Positions 32,501-43,867 of a stretch of DNA of 64,000 nt are shown one piece after another. The translations under genes and the position numbers were made by a program. The stretch spans positions 90,939,435-91,003,434 of the forward strand of contig NC_058338.1 in assembly GCF_905475395.1 (NCBI RefSeq), given 5' to 3'. The stretch is from Chrysoperla carnea. Taxonomy: Eukaryota; Arthropoda; Insecta; Neuroptera; Chrysopidae. The notes beneath the pieces were generated by a model. It worked only from the letters and a program-made list of their open reading frames with translations. It did no database searches and was not told the DNA's origin. The number at the start of each line of letters is the position of its first letter. Position 1 is the first letter of the stretch.

Positions 32501-35500
32501 ATTTTTTTACTTCAGTTGTTGTAAGAGTATCCGCTTTAGCAATAACTACAACAATATTCACCTTTCTATGTAATCGTTTCATTAATTCTAAATCCATTTG
32601 TCTTAAACTGTAAACAAAAATTTTTATTAGTCAGTAGTCGTGATTCATGTTCTTCTCCCAAATATATTATAATATTATATCGATTTTTATCATCTGAATG
32701 CCGCCGTTGTTGGAAATAAAAAATTTTATATGCAAATGTTTTTACAAGAAAGTAAAAACGGTTGTCTATACAATTGCAAGAGCATAATCCATTCCATTTC
32801 CATACTTTGCGATAAAGCATATCAACCCTCAGAAAATGTTTAAGGCGGAAATATGAATCACAAATGTGCACCTGGGTAAAGATATCCGACAATAAAGTTA
32901 CTAGAGTATACAAAATTTAAGGATGTATTTAATTTAAGGATGTAAGAGCACCAAGGCAATTTTAAATATAAAGTTGGGATGAGTCTAAATCAATTCTGAT
33001 AATTTTATGGAGGGGGGGGGGGTGTTGCCCGATTATTTAAATAAATAAATGACTTCAAAAGTAGGCATATTTAACATTGGTTTTATATGGTAAAACGGTA
33101 GATGGATGATATGTTTTCATAGATTTCTCTAAAACTAGTCGGAGGAAATTTAAAAAAAAAACTATTTAAATTAAGGCTTATTAAAAAAGACATGAGATTT
33201 GAATGCGGTTTTCTAAAAATAATGTGCATATTAAGCAGGGTTCGAAAATATCCGATATTTATTATAAATATTAAAATATCGAATATTTTTGATATATTTC
33301 CGATATATATCCGATATATGTATATCAAAATTTTGCTATTTAAAAAAAACTAAAATGTTTTAAAGGTTTTATTTACTTAGACACTTCAAATCAGACAAAT
33401 GAAACCAAAACATAAAATATTCTTCTAGATCAGGCAAAATCAATTAAAAATAATAAAATTTTTATAAATAAAAATCAACTTTAAAACAAAAAACAATTTT
33501 ATAAATTGTTATCAGTCATACCTACACTTAGGCAACAAAACAATAAACATTACAAATAATAACTCTAGAGTATAATCAATCTTTTAATTATAAATCAGTC
33601 ATCAGTCATTCGTAATAAACTGTTAATTATAAAAAAAAAATGTCGTTTCATAATTGTGCGAACTTTTTCTGACACGACACGATTTGAGCTTAGTATTAGT
33701 AGGTTTTAACTCTACTCCAATGCCATCAAAATTTGGGAAGTAGAAATACGGTAACAAACGCCAAAAATTACTAAATAATATTAAATTTTTAAAATTATTT
33801 TTGTATTGATTCAAGTGATATATATCGGATATATATCATGATATATATCCATTGATATATATCCTCGAACCCTGATTTTAAGTTAAAAATTGTTACCCGG
33901 GGTTTTTGGAGTCGCTGAGCACGAATATCAGATTGGTATCAGAATTGGTCCCCAAGGTACCTGATGCCCAGGGTGAACGGTATCTCCGTCGTCTCTAGCA
34001 GTTTTTGGGAAATTCGTTAGATAATCGATTCAAACTCGTTGCTGACTTATAGTTAGGACTGATTATATAGAATTTCCCGAAAACTTCAAAAGACGGCCTG
34101 ACGCGATAGTCTTTCTCATCGATCCCAAAAACTTCCGAGTACTAAGTTTGGAACCATTTTCATCACTATTAACCGAATTGTGAATTTAGTATATTTACGC
34201 GGTTAATTTAAAATGCATATTATTTATGCAAATTGCATATTTTTAATCTCTTATAAATCAATTTAGTTCACAAAATTTCCTGATGTTCTTACGAATCGAA
34301 TGCAGAAAACCGCATTCAAATCCGTTTTACTGTTAAAATTTTCAAACTTCGGTGTTTCGTTTCTGCGACTAGCATCCAAGCAATATCCCCATATAAATTA
34401 TGACTCACCTATGGCCCCATGGCGGAACGAAATATAAACAACAATGTACACGATTATCTTGTATATTACGTCTATTTAAACCACTTTCATCAGTAAAATA
34501 TTGACGGAATTGTTCATCAATATATGCTGTACAGACTCGCCAACTATCCTCACAATTAACTGCATCACCAAATCCGGGTGTGTCCACAACAGTTAATCGT
34601 AATTTTACTCCACGCTCTTCAATATCCATTGTTTTCTTTTCAATGCATGTTGTTTTTTTAATACGTTCACTCACATCAGGTATATGTCGATTTTTATATA
34701 AATCGCCTAAGAATAAACTGTAAACAGAATAGAAAATAAAATTTTATAGATCCGATAAAAATCGACTTAAATAATTTTAAATACCTATTTATTAGAGTTG
34801 ATTTACCAAGGCCGCTTTCACCAACAACCATTAATGTGAAATCAAAACCTCGTTTCACTGATTTTCGATGTACTTGTTCTGGCAGTGTAGCAAATCCAAT
34901 ATAGTCTCTTTCTCCCTTGTCTGTATAAAACAAAGTCAAGAATCATATCTGGTATCTAATTAAACAAAACAGTTGGGAACTTACGAATATGATTATTTAT
35001 CTGGGATAATAGTTCAGACTCTCAATATGGAAAACAACTTTTGGTTATAATTTTATCAAAAACAAAAATCCAAAAAAGTTGCACAAAAATTTGCCCCGGA
35101 ACGACCTTTTTTGAAAATTTTTGAAAAAAGCGGTTCTTTGGGAAAAATATTGATTTTCGCTGATAACATCAAATAGGAAAGTTGAAGATAATTCAAAAAT
35201 AGGTATTGTGAGACAAAAAAGATCATTCCTGGGCAAATGTGCAATATTTTTAGATTTTTGTTTTTGATAACATTACGAACCCATCCCCCATGGTCACGAA
35301 TTGTGTAAAAATTTCGAAAAACGACTTAGAGTGGGATAGGACTTTTTTTTACATCTAAGGGACTATAACTGAGGTTGTTTGTAGCCCCATATCTGTATAT
35401 AGCCCTTAATTGCGATATCATTTATAATTAAAATACGGTTTTTTGCACAAAACTTCTATAGATAGTTCCCATAAAATTTTATTTTTCATATTTGATGACG

Positions 35501-38403
35501 AGAGAAATTCCTGCTGCAGCTATATATATATTCTGTGTTAAAACTTCTAGATAGGAAGTTTTTCTTTTCGCTAGGATAGGCAAATCGTACGGACCATGTA
35601 TTCGTTCTCCATTCACTTTCATACATTTTTTCGATCATTTTTGAGCTAGTGTTGGGTTAAAGACGGTACTACCCGAATAATTGTAGTAATTGTGCTTAAA
35701 GGTTTTGTGCCACTTAAAGGTTTCTTTTCCATTATAAGCAAATAAATGTAATTAGTTATAATATAAAAAAATTTGCTATTCAAATTTGTTATGCGAATTG
35801 TAACTCTAATTATTGATAATAAAATTATTTATTTGACATACTATTGGAATTTAAATGTTGATAAACCGGTATCTGAAACATTGTTTTAATATGGAAAAGT
35901 ATTTCTATGATACCTAAACAAATTTTTATACATAAAAACAAAAAAAAAAGAAATTCCAAACAAAGTCAATTGTTAATATACTCTGTAATATCTGGATGCC
36001 TTAAAAAAATTTAGGTAAGATACAAGTTTAAATAAAATTGGTTAACTATTAATTAAATTAATTTTTAATATGACGGTGGGAATCGAGCCCGCTATCCTAG
36101 GCATATTGCGTACGGAGTAGTCTTGAAAAATTTGCAAGACCAAGACTGCAAGATCGAGACTATAATTTTGCTCATCACTATTTCTAAGATTGTATTTTTA
36201 TTCGATAAATAAAATTACCATTGGCCTAAAGAAAATTACTGAGAAGTTTTCACTACATTATGACGATTTTCTCTAAGAAAATTATATAATTACGTAATGT
36301 GTATTGCCTATATCGATTGATATATTAAAAATGAATTCATTGTTTATATGAATCGATATAGGCAATACACGTTACATAATTGTAAAGTTTTTGTAGAGAA
36401 AACACCTTTATATCTTCGACCATCCTCTCATTCAGATTTACTTCGATTTAACGGTTGGTTTTCGGATTCGTAAATCGATATAAACGAATACAAATAAACA
36501 TGAACACAAATTGTCAGATTTGGCTAGAAAAGATTTTTTGAAAGAATCCCAAGAATTGATGTGATTGCGTCAGGTTCAGACCCGGCCAATTTTTTGGGCT
36601 AAGGACCGGTCTTATAAAAGAATAATTTAGATATAGACACTTAGCCTGCGATGCATTCGTTAAAAGTAGGCGGAGGTAGGAAGAGACATATGTTTATGTA
36701 ATAACATATTATTATGATACATTTATTGTGACATTTATCATTATTAATTCAACTAATGAACCTTAACAAATACATCTCTGGTTTGGTCTAATTATTTTAT
36801 AGTTTAATAATTTATCTTATAATTTATCTATCTAGCAAGAACGTTCGTTAATTACCAAGCTTATTGCTTTTATATTTTATTAAATAATTCTGTGCCAAAT
36901 AAACTTTATATTTTATGACATCAGGGACCGAACGATTAGGTCTCCAGAGAAATTTAAACAAAATGAACAAAATACCTATGCTGCTATGCAGATACAGTGT
37001 GATTCAACAAAGAAGCAGCATTCATTATCTTTCTTGTCTTGCTGTTTATGATTCATGTTTACGATTTTGAGGAACTTTTCACAACTTAAGAACGTTCCCA
37101 AAAAATCACGTTTTCTTAGAATCGTCTTATAGGAACATGTAAATCCTATATTGAAGTGTTTTTAAAGGTATGTTTTATTATGTAACAAGAATAATTTTTC
37201 TAAGATTAATTTGGAAAACTAATATTCATTAGTTAAAAGAATGACAAATGTTTTCCTATAAAGAAAATTATAAAAAGTGGCACTCGTTTTCCCATAAAAT
37301 ACATTTAAAGTGATGGAATAAATGATATTTGTGTGTTATTTTTTTCCATAAGTGATTTTCGCATCTTTAGGCATTAATATACTTCAAAAACTATGGTATA
37401 TATTGAAAAATTTTATTCTCTATTTTCGTCTAATTTTCCCAAGTTCTAACAGAATCCACGCTCAAAGTTTGAAGCGTAAGTCTCAAATATTTGCATACAC
37501 TCATTTTTTTGGGAACGGTTTTTAATTGGTTTTTTAAATGGCATCTTAATTTCTATCGCAATTTGGAAGTAATGAAGGCGGAAAGTGGCAACTTTCGTTT
37601 TGCACAGTAGGCAGAAAGTTGACACTTTCTGCGCGGAAATGAGAAAATAATTTTACACATCATTTCGTGAGAATGCTTCCCGGAATTCCAGTGGTACTGG
37701 ATTCGATTCTCGCATGGTACAAGTGTTCAGGCCAAAGTGAACGCTAGTCACTTCCTTTTAGAATATTTTAGCCTTGTGTGCAACTTTATTAATAATGAAT
37801 GTGGAAAAATTTATAAAACATTTAAATGGATATGAAAACGATTTATTTTTATACCTATAACCAGCTATGAACTACCCGCTTCGCCGAGCAATTTCAATTT
37901 TAAATACAAAGATTACTCCTTTTGTTCACAATTTCGTTTAGCCTCTAAAATTATTAGTGTTTCTCTACTATATTATGCATGTATTATACATAAAAAACTT
38001 TCTCTTGAATCACTCTATCTATTAGAAACAGCCGTATCAAAATCCGTTGCGTAGTTTTAAAGATCAAAGCATACATAGGGACAGACAGTTGGAAGCGACT
38101 TTGTTGTATACTATGTATTGATATTGATAATAAAATAATAAACAAAACATAAAAATATTTGAAATACTCAAAAAGATATTTTTTCCCTTACTGTGATTTT
38201 CATTGAAAAACATTTTTAATATATTTTTATAAATTTTACCACCTGCTAAATTATTTTTCAGCAACCACCCTATATTTACACAAAAATAATACAGTATGTA
38301 AATAATTTTGAAAATCTATTATTATAAATACCTAACTAGCAATTTCCTTTTGTATTGTTTATTTATTAAACAAATACAAGAAACAATTATTCTTACCCGA
38401 CAT
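29573..38403 (-). CDS. Sep4: Septin, SEPT2 group (Sep4-like), complete
   Basis: Septins are GTP-binding filament proteins that assemble at the cell cortex and cytokinetic furrow. Eight exons join in frame: 38397-38403, 34785-34920, 34409-34717, 32457-32607, 32225-32390, 30991-31147, 30841-30916 and 29573-29668 (1098 nt, 365 aa). The start is [18 protein letters not shown]. The polybasic segment HRKSVKRGF precedes the GTPase motifs G1 GESGLGKS (36-43), G3 DTPGFGD (93-99) and G4 AKAD (174-177). The septin unique element ([21 protein letters not shown]) and a C-terminal coiled coil ([20 protein letters not shown]) follow. [20 protein letters not shown] and PPWGHSLRQMD fit the insect Sep4 type better than Sep1 as I remember them. 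Group membership is firm; the Sep4 name is less so. The start rests on the phase match of the tiny first exon. Confidence 0.93.
29860..30451 (+). repeat. Repeat family B, near full-length copy in a septin intron
   Basis: Runs from TTTTTATACCATGTATATGA to CAATTGTTTGTTTTCACTTG with the same internal landmarks as the copy at 26110. It lies in the last intron of the septin gene. Confidence 0.8.
31270..32030 (-). mobile_element. 5'-truncated non-LTR retrotransposon (RNase H end), copy 1
   Basis: Two overlapping minus-strand frames encode an RNase H-like segment ([14 protein letters not shown], then [16 protein letters not shown] with a catalytic-type Asp) and a downstream Cys/His segment ([20 protein letters not shown], then CHCPAL). 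These match the 3' end of non-LTR elements of the RNase H-carrying kind (I/R1/LOA-type). A frameshift separates the two halves. On its own strand the element ends in TAACCTAACCTAACCTAGCC. It is inserted in the intron between septin exons 5 and 6. Two further pieces are at 45940-46495 and 57324-57627. Confidence 0.8.
32906..33180 (+). repeat. Inverted-repeat element family M, partial copy
   Basis: Begins near TTAAGGATGTAAGAGCACCA followed by AGGCAATTTTAAAT. It continues with GAGTCTAAATCAATTCTGA, a run of ten G, and GGTAGATGGATGATATG. The reverse complement of 48476-49262 has the same order, apart from a mariner insertion. Confidence 0.7.
33236..33874. mobile_element. Non-autonomous hAT-like transposon
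   Basis: The ends are CAGGGTTCGA and, inverted, CAGGGTTCGA, each followed by subterminal GATATATATCC-type repeats. Flanking 8-mers ATATTAAG (33228-33235) and ATTTTAAG (33875-33882) look like a target duplication with one mismatch. No transposase is seen in 639 bp. An 8-bp duplication and CAGGG ends point to hAT. It is in the 1.8-kb intron between septin exons 3 and 4. Confidence 0.7.
35050..35265. repeat. Inverted repeat, ~65-bp arms
   Basis: The left arm TATCAAAAACAAAAATCCAA runs to CCGGAACGACCTTTTTTG. The right arm, inverted, reads TATCAAAAACAAAAATCTAA and continues to AGGAATGATCTTTTTTG. The spacer is about 85 bases. Confidence 0.75.
36265..36412. repeat. Short hairpin element
   Basis: The arms contain TGTATTGCCTATATCGATT and its inverse AATCGATATAGGCAATACAC. 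They extend outward through ATTA[CT]GTAA and TTTTCTCTA. The loop is about 35 bases. It looks like a small MITE. Confidence 0.75.
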
Positions 38404-41400
38404 TCTATATTAATCCGTTTTTAAATTCTGTATTCCAGAAAAAAAACAAACAAACAAACAAAACCACTTAAAAGATTCTGAAAATCACTTTTAAATTTCC
38501 ACAATATAAATTTTAATGAATTTCATCTTTATTGTTGATACAAAAACACTTTTAACAACTAATCAAACATTTAACTTATTTATCAGTCGTTCGATTTAAT
38601 AATACAAATTTAAAATAGACGATTAATTCAATAATTACACGTATGAATTGTATATTAACAAAAAACCACCAGTAATAATAGATTGTTTATATTTAGATAT
38701 TTTAATAAAATGTCTTTTATGGAATAAAAACTTATTAACTTATTTGTACCACTGTGAAAATACTACACACAAAAAAACAGTGACGCCCGCGCAATATTGT
38801 ACTTGCATGTATTATTGTGAGAGTGAGTTTGTAGTATGTTCTCGGTATCAAAACAAATCAATAATCTCTCTAACATAATAATTTCCCCTTTTTGCACACA
38901 AATGCTTATTAAATAAAAACTTCTATATCTAATTTCTCCATACGTGTTATTTAGGCACTGTAATACATACATGTAAGTACTAGAACTATGTGCTTTGATA
39001 TTAGTAGGAGTGACTCGAATTTATTGTTATTGTATATGGGTTGCATTTTTCAAAAATATTATTAAATAATTCAATGTTATTAAAGCATTGTTTGAAATGA
39101 ATTCATTATAAGACATTTTAAGACTTTTCGAATATCCAATTTCAAACATCCTTGGTAAACTGAATAATTTATTATGTTCCTGTTATCAAATATCCTTAAA
39201 ATAACAGAATCTGAAGTAAAGGTCCTCGCACGATTAGATGGAAAAATGGATTTCTTTAAAATTTCTTCAAACCGCCCCCAAAATGTTCAATTCTCACCAA
39301 CACAAAATTTATTAACGAGTAGTTTTCGAGCTACAGTCAATCAAAGCTAATCATATATTATAGTTATAAGTACATGACTACCGTCTTAATACCTATAATA
39401 CATCATACAACACAGTATCAATACAACTAGTACATGATTTAGCGTCAAACGATTTAAAGTGTGTCAACATTTGAGGTAATTGCTTGGGTCAAATCCATCA
39501 CGGCGGCGTGGAAATATCAAGTGTTGTTGTCATACTTGTCATAGTAGATTCGTAAGAGAAAATATAAAGTGATACGTGATAACTATCTTTTAAGTCAAAA
39601 GCGAAAAAGTTCAGTGAAATCACGATGTTTTATGTAAAACATTTTGTGATATGAAAATTTGGCATTCAATGTATGTTTTTTTGATAAATTTCCCTACATT
39701 TAATTTATATTTTTTTGATAAAAGTCCCTATATTCTTTTAATAAATGTATTTTTTTTTAATAAATGTCCCTAACTGACCCTTAAGTAATTACCTCAAATG
39801 TTGGCACATCTCTCATTGTATGAAAAGATAGACGATGCTCAGTCTATGTACTTAATGGTCTAAGTCTAAGGTAGTCATATACTATAACTATATATGTAGC
39901 TTTGATCACCCGTAGCTCGAAAACTAAGCGATAAAAAATTTTGTGGCCATCAGAGCTTTTGATCAGAACGATGCGAAGAACATTTTGGGGGTGGTTTGAA
40001 AAAGTTTCACAGAAAGCTTTTCTTATCCAATCGCGTGGGATTCTTTAAGAATGGTTATAGAGTTTCTTTGCAAATATTGGGAGTTTCGCAGGAGAAAAAA
40101 CATAGGTAAAATAGATCAAATAATCTAGTATACATAATTGAGCAGATTTCTGGCTTTCTCCAGTCTGGGGAAATATATCCGGAACAATGCGGTTCTCATT
40201 TTTTCTTATTTTCTGGAGTCTCCTATTGGGAGATGTGCTCTTCTAATTTACTGAAAGGTTTTGGAATGAAATAGCGGTTAAAGAAGGGTATAAAAATCCA
40301 AAGGTATAAGCAAACAAAAAAACCATAAACCATAAAATCTTTTTTATATCATTCAGAGTTGTAGTTCGTAAGTCAATTAGAAGAAATTTCCCTTTTACAA
40401 CTCCAGTTAAAACGACTCGCTTTAATTTGGTAATTTGAAGTAAAATACCTCATAAGTTTTTTTGAAAAAAAAAAAAGAAATAAATTGAAAGCAATTATCG
40501 TTAGAAAAATATAAAGTTATATCTTTGAAAGCAGCTGACTTTTCACTAATCAGCTATCACGTTACACAACGATTTTAGAAATCGATATTTTTACTTAGAG
40601 ATTAAAAACTAATGGTCGTACAGACGCGTGGATCGTTACTAAATAAATTCAAAGTAAATAATTTGATTGAAATATTCAAATTTTATTTATAACATAGTTT
40701 TAATGTTAGGTATTCGACTGCGCGTTGTGTATTTTTCAATCTACCAATTATAAATGCATTCAAGTTTCACGCTTACATTAATTCGCCAGGTCTGGTCTCA
40801 CGATAGCGATTAATAATGTATTGGACAAATTGACTTTGTTCTAGCTTCATCCATCATTGCCAAATCAATTGGAATTATATAATTTAAATTTGAAATACCA
40901 CGGTTAGTATAAGTAAATGGAAATTTACTTATAAACAAAATTATAGAAAATAAACCAATTTAACCCATGTAATGATATCTTTTTTGTTTTTGAGTTGCAA
41001 AACAAACAGACAGACGGACTGACATACGGAAATGGGCTAATTAAGTAGTTTTATGTTATAGGTGTTCATTTTCCGGAGGGTTGCGATGTGGGTAATGCAA
41101 TTTTTGGAACTATTCTGTTAATTTGACTTTATTTCTAGTCGTTAGGAAAAATTCGAATTTACGAGGAGGGGTGTGGTTTTCGAATGATCACAGTTCACTG
41201 TACACACTAGCACTACTCTATTGTACATATTTTGTCCATCAGAAAATAAGTAAGGTCGGGAGGTCCTGGGATCTTGGACCATGAAGGTATGTCGAAATAT
41301 ACTATTTTTATTGTCAATGATCTGGATTTTTGCATTTTTCGAGTAAAAAGTACTCTATAAATAATATGTATCCAAATCGGAGCCGAATAAAATTTTCATT

Positions 41401-43867
41401 TCCTTTTCTCCTTAGAAAAAAGTTGAAAATCTCAAAATATCTTTGAGTAAATAATATTGACTTCACTTACTATTTTGCAAGAGGAATGATCAATTGCTCC
41501 AAGTGCCTCTCACTGGATGGATTCACGCCTAACAATTAACGTGAAAATAATTTTTATGATTATATCTATTCCGCTAACGTGTGATTACATTTAATTCCAC
41601 TTGCTTATTTCGTTAGTACAGAAATTTTTCTATATTTACCATTTTAATTAATCTATTTATACGCATAATTTTGGTTAACTAAAAATTGTCGATCACGTTT
41701 TTAACTAAATTATAGCTACTTGAAAAATTAAAAATATCTAAACAGTTTCCAATACATAAAATTTATCAAAGCATTCTAAAAATAAGTATCTAAATACATG
41801 CCTATCAAGTACCTATATTAGAAAAGTATGATTTAGAACTTTATTAAAAATCAACTAAATAAAATAAAACATTGACTCCTTAATAATTTTATGCAAAAGT
41901 GTATTAGGAACTTAAAATTGTCCAAGAAATTCGTTTATAAAACTTTTGCAATAAGTCTCAGGACATCCTGTATATTATATGTCGAATATAAATGTAGATA
42001 ATTAGTAAATTAAAATATCATAATTAATATAATTGAACGGATAAAATTTCATATAACTAAGTATAAAAATATAATTTTTTATTCAAATTCTAAATTTTAA
42101 TAAAATAATACCCACTTTCAATAAAAATTGAAATATTATAGGAAGTTCCTTTTATTAATGGCCTAATTTATTAACTCTAAGTAGTTTAACTAGATGTACC
42201 CCGCAGGTGTGCCCCCAATTTATAAATATATGCTCTAAATATTGTCTTCTATTATTAGAGTAGTACATACAAATATTAATACATATTTGTATAACTAATT
42301 GCCTATACTTTAGAAAAGCTCTTCTATAGAAAAAAATTCCTTTTTCATTTTTTTATTATTGAACTAGCTCTCGCAATTTTCATTAAGTAGGTATGAATTA
42401 AAATCTTATTGTAATATTCATAAACGAAATTATTCAGAATTTAATTTTTTCGACAAGTTGAATTAAGGTCTAGATTTCAATTAAATATATCTCCAATTTA
42501 TTTCACGTCAGAGTTTTCTCAAAAAATTAAAATACATTCACTATTGACTAAGAACATATTAAAAACTCAAATTTCGTTCTATAAATTGATTCAGAGGACG
42601 TTTAATCGGTTTAGAGATTGAAATATTTTACAAAGAATCGCTAAGTTTTCTTTCCTCGTCCCATTTTAAAAAACAAAATAATTTTCCTAAACTTAGAAAA
42701 AAAATCTCTCAATGCTTATGCGCGAGTTTATCTCACATACTTCGGGCGGTTTTTTGTAATTAATTTGGAATTCATTATTACACGATTGTTAAGCACGCAT
42801 TTTATTTTCTTTGTTACAAAAAGATGCGTGTTGATGATATATAAGCTAGTATCATTACCCGATTATGGACATTATCATAAAAAATTGCTCAGAACTAGTA
42901 TTTTTCTGTTTTGAATATTCAGAACAAAAATAGCGCTATCCAATCATTAACTTTTAGAATTCTCAAGAGTATAACAGTAAATTTGTGTACAATTGAATCT
43001 GATTTGAAAATTGAATAATGGATGCGAATACGAGAAGTAAGAATTAAAGTCATTTTAAAACATATTCCGCCATATTTCATTATTTATTACTATTTTGAGC
43101 ATTTATTCTAGTAGTACAAAAATCGGGTTTTGGTGCTAACACAAGTAACATAAAAAATCTTAAAAATTCATTATTATGGCCTAGTTTACAGAATCTAAAT
43201 AAATTAACATACTATTAATTAACTTAACAAAGAGTTATTAAAACGATTTATTCACGTGGATTTCTTTAAGATAAATAAATTTTCTATTTATATTTTTATT
43301 TGAGCTAAATTAAAATTGTTTGAGATTATTTTGAACTTGTTTCAAGGGTCTCATTAAAAAGTTTCCATACAACAACATTTGAAGGACATGTCATTTCATG
43401 ACTTAAGAAGCTTCTTAATTACGTAGGTTGAATCTGAACCACGTCACATACCCACCTAATCAAGAAAAACTGAAACATATAATTACAAAAACAAGTTTTA
43501 TAGGATAGAGATATATAAATGAAAGTTCAATAAACAGAGTATTTTTATCAAATTGAAAGATAAATGCATTATTTTCGTCTAAAGTTTCCAACCTACCTTC
43601 CTGAAAAATAAGTTGGATTTACCGTGTATGACATAATTCAAATGCTGAGTAATAACAATTACAATTCAATCGACTTAAAACTTAAGTAACTACGCTGTTA
43701 AAGAAGGGTAAGAATTATATTTGAAGAAAACATTCAGTTTAATTATTTTTTCGCATTTTTTTATATACTCAAAGTCCAAAGAATCAATCAGACTAAGTAC
43801 CCTGCTGCATAAAAATTTCTATCTTGTTCAAAAAGATTATTATATAAACTTTTTATTAACAACCAAT
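38404..43867. other. Divergent intergenic region between septin and atlastin
   Basis: Both flanking genes start here and read outward, so their promoters and 5' UTR exons should lie inside. No core promoter motif stands out. It holds a foldback element (39218-40056), a repeat B fragment (about 40970-41068, minus) and an (AAAC)n tract at 38445-38463. No protein-like ORF was found. Confidence 0.6.
39218..40056. mobile_element. Long foldback element, family J
   Basis: Arms of about 270 bases face each other. The left arm has ACCGCCCCCAAAATGTTC, AGTTTTCGAGCTAC and TTTGAGGTAATT. The right arm, inverted, has ACCACCCCCAAAATGTTC, AGTTTTCGAGCTAC and TTTGAGGTAATT in the same order. The ~280-base loop has three degenerate TTTTTTGATAAA...TCCCTA units. 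There is no coding capacity. A fragment of the outer end recurs near 46740-46800. Confidence 0.75.

Larger units (their letters stand above)
34921..38396 (-). other. Septin intron 1 (3.5 kb)
   Basis: No coding exon was seen. It contains two hairpin-forming inverted repeats (35050-35265 and 36265-36412) and a tRNA-like stretch at about 36065-36110. Confidence 0.6.

Noticed and set aside
36065-36115. tRNA gene on the minus strand (GCGGGCTCGATTCCCAC)
   Set aside because: Only the T-arm region looks right. The rest does not fold as a cloverleaf.
37675-37740. tRNA or SINE (ACTGGATTCGATTCTCGC)
   Set aside because: B-box-like sequence only, with no supporting A box or acceptor stem.
43721-43867. 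N-terminal extension of atlastin from an upstream in-frame codon
   Set aside because: The upstream residues are hydrophobic and Lys/Asn-rich, unlike atlastin N termini, and the ATG at 43868 begins a typical polar N terminus. It is probably 5' UTR.
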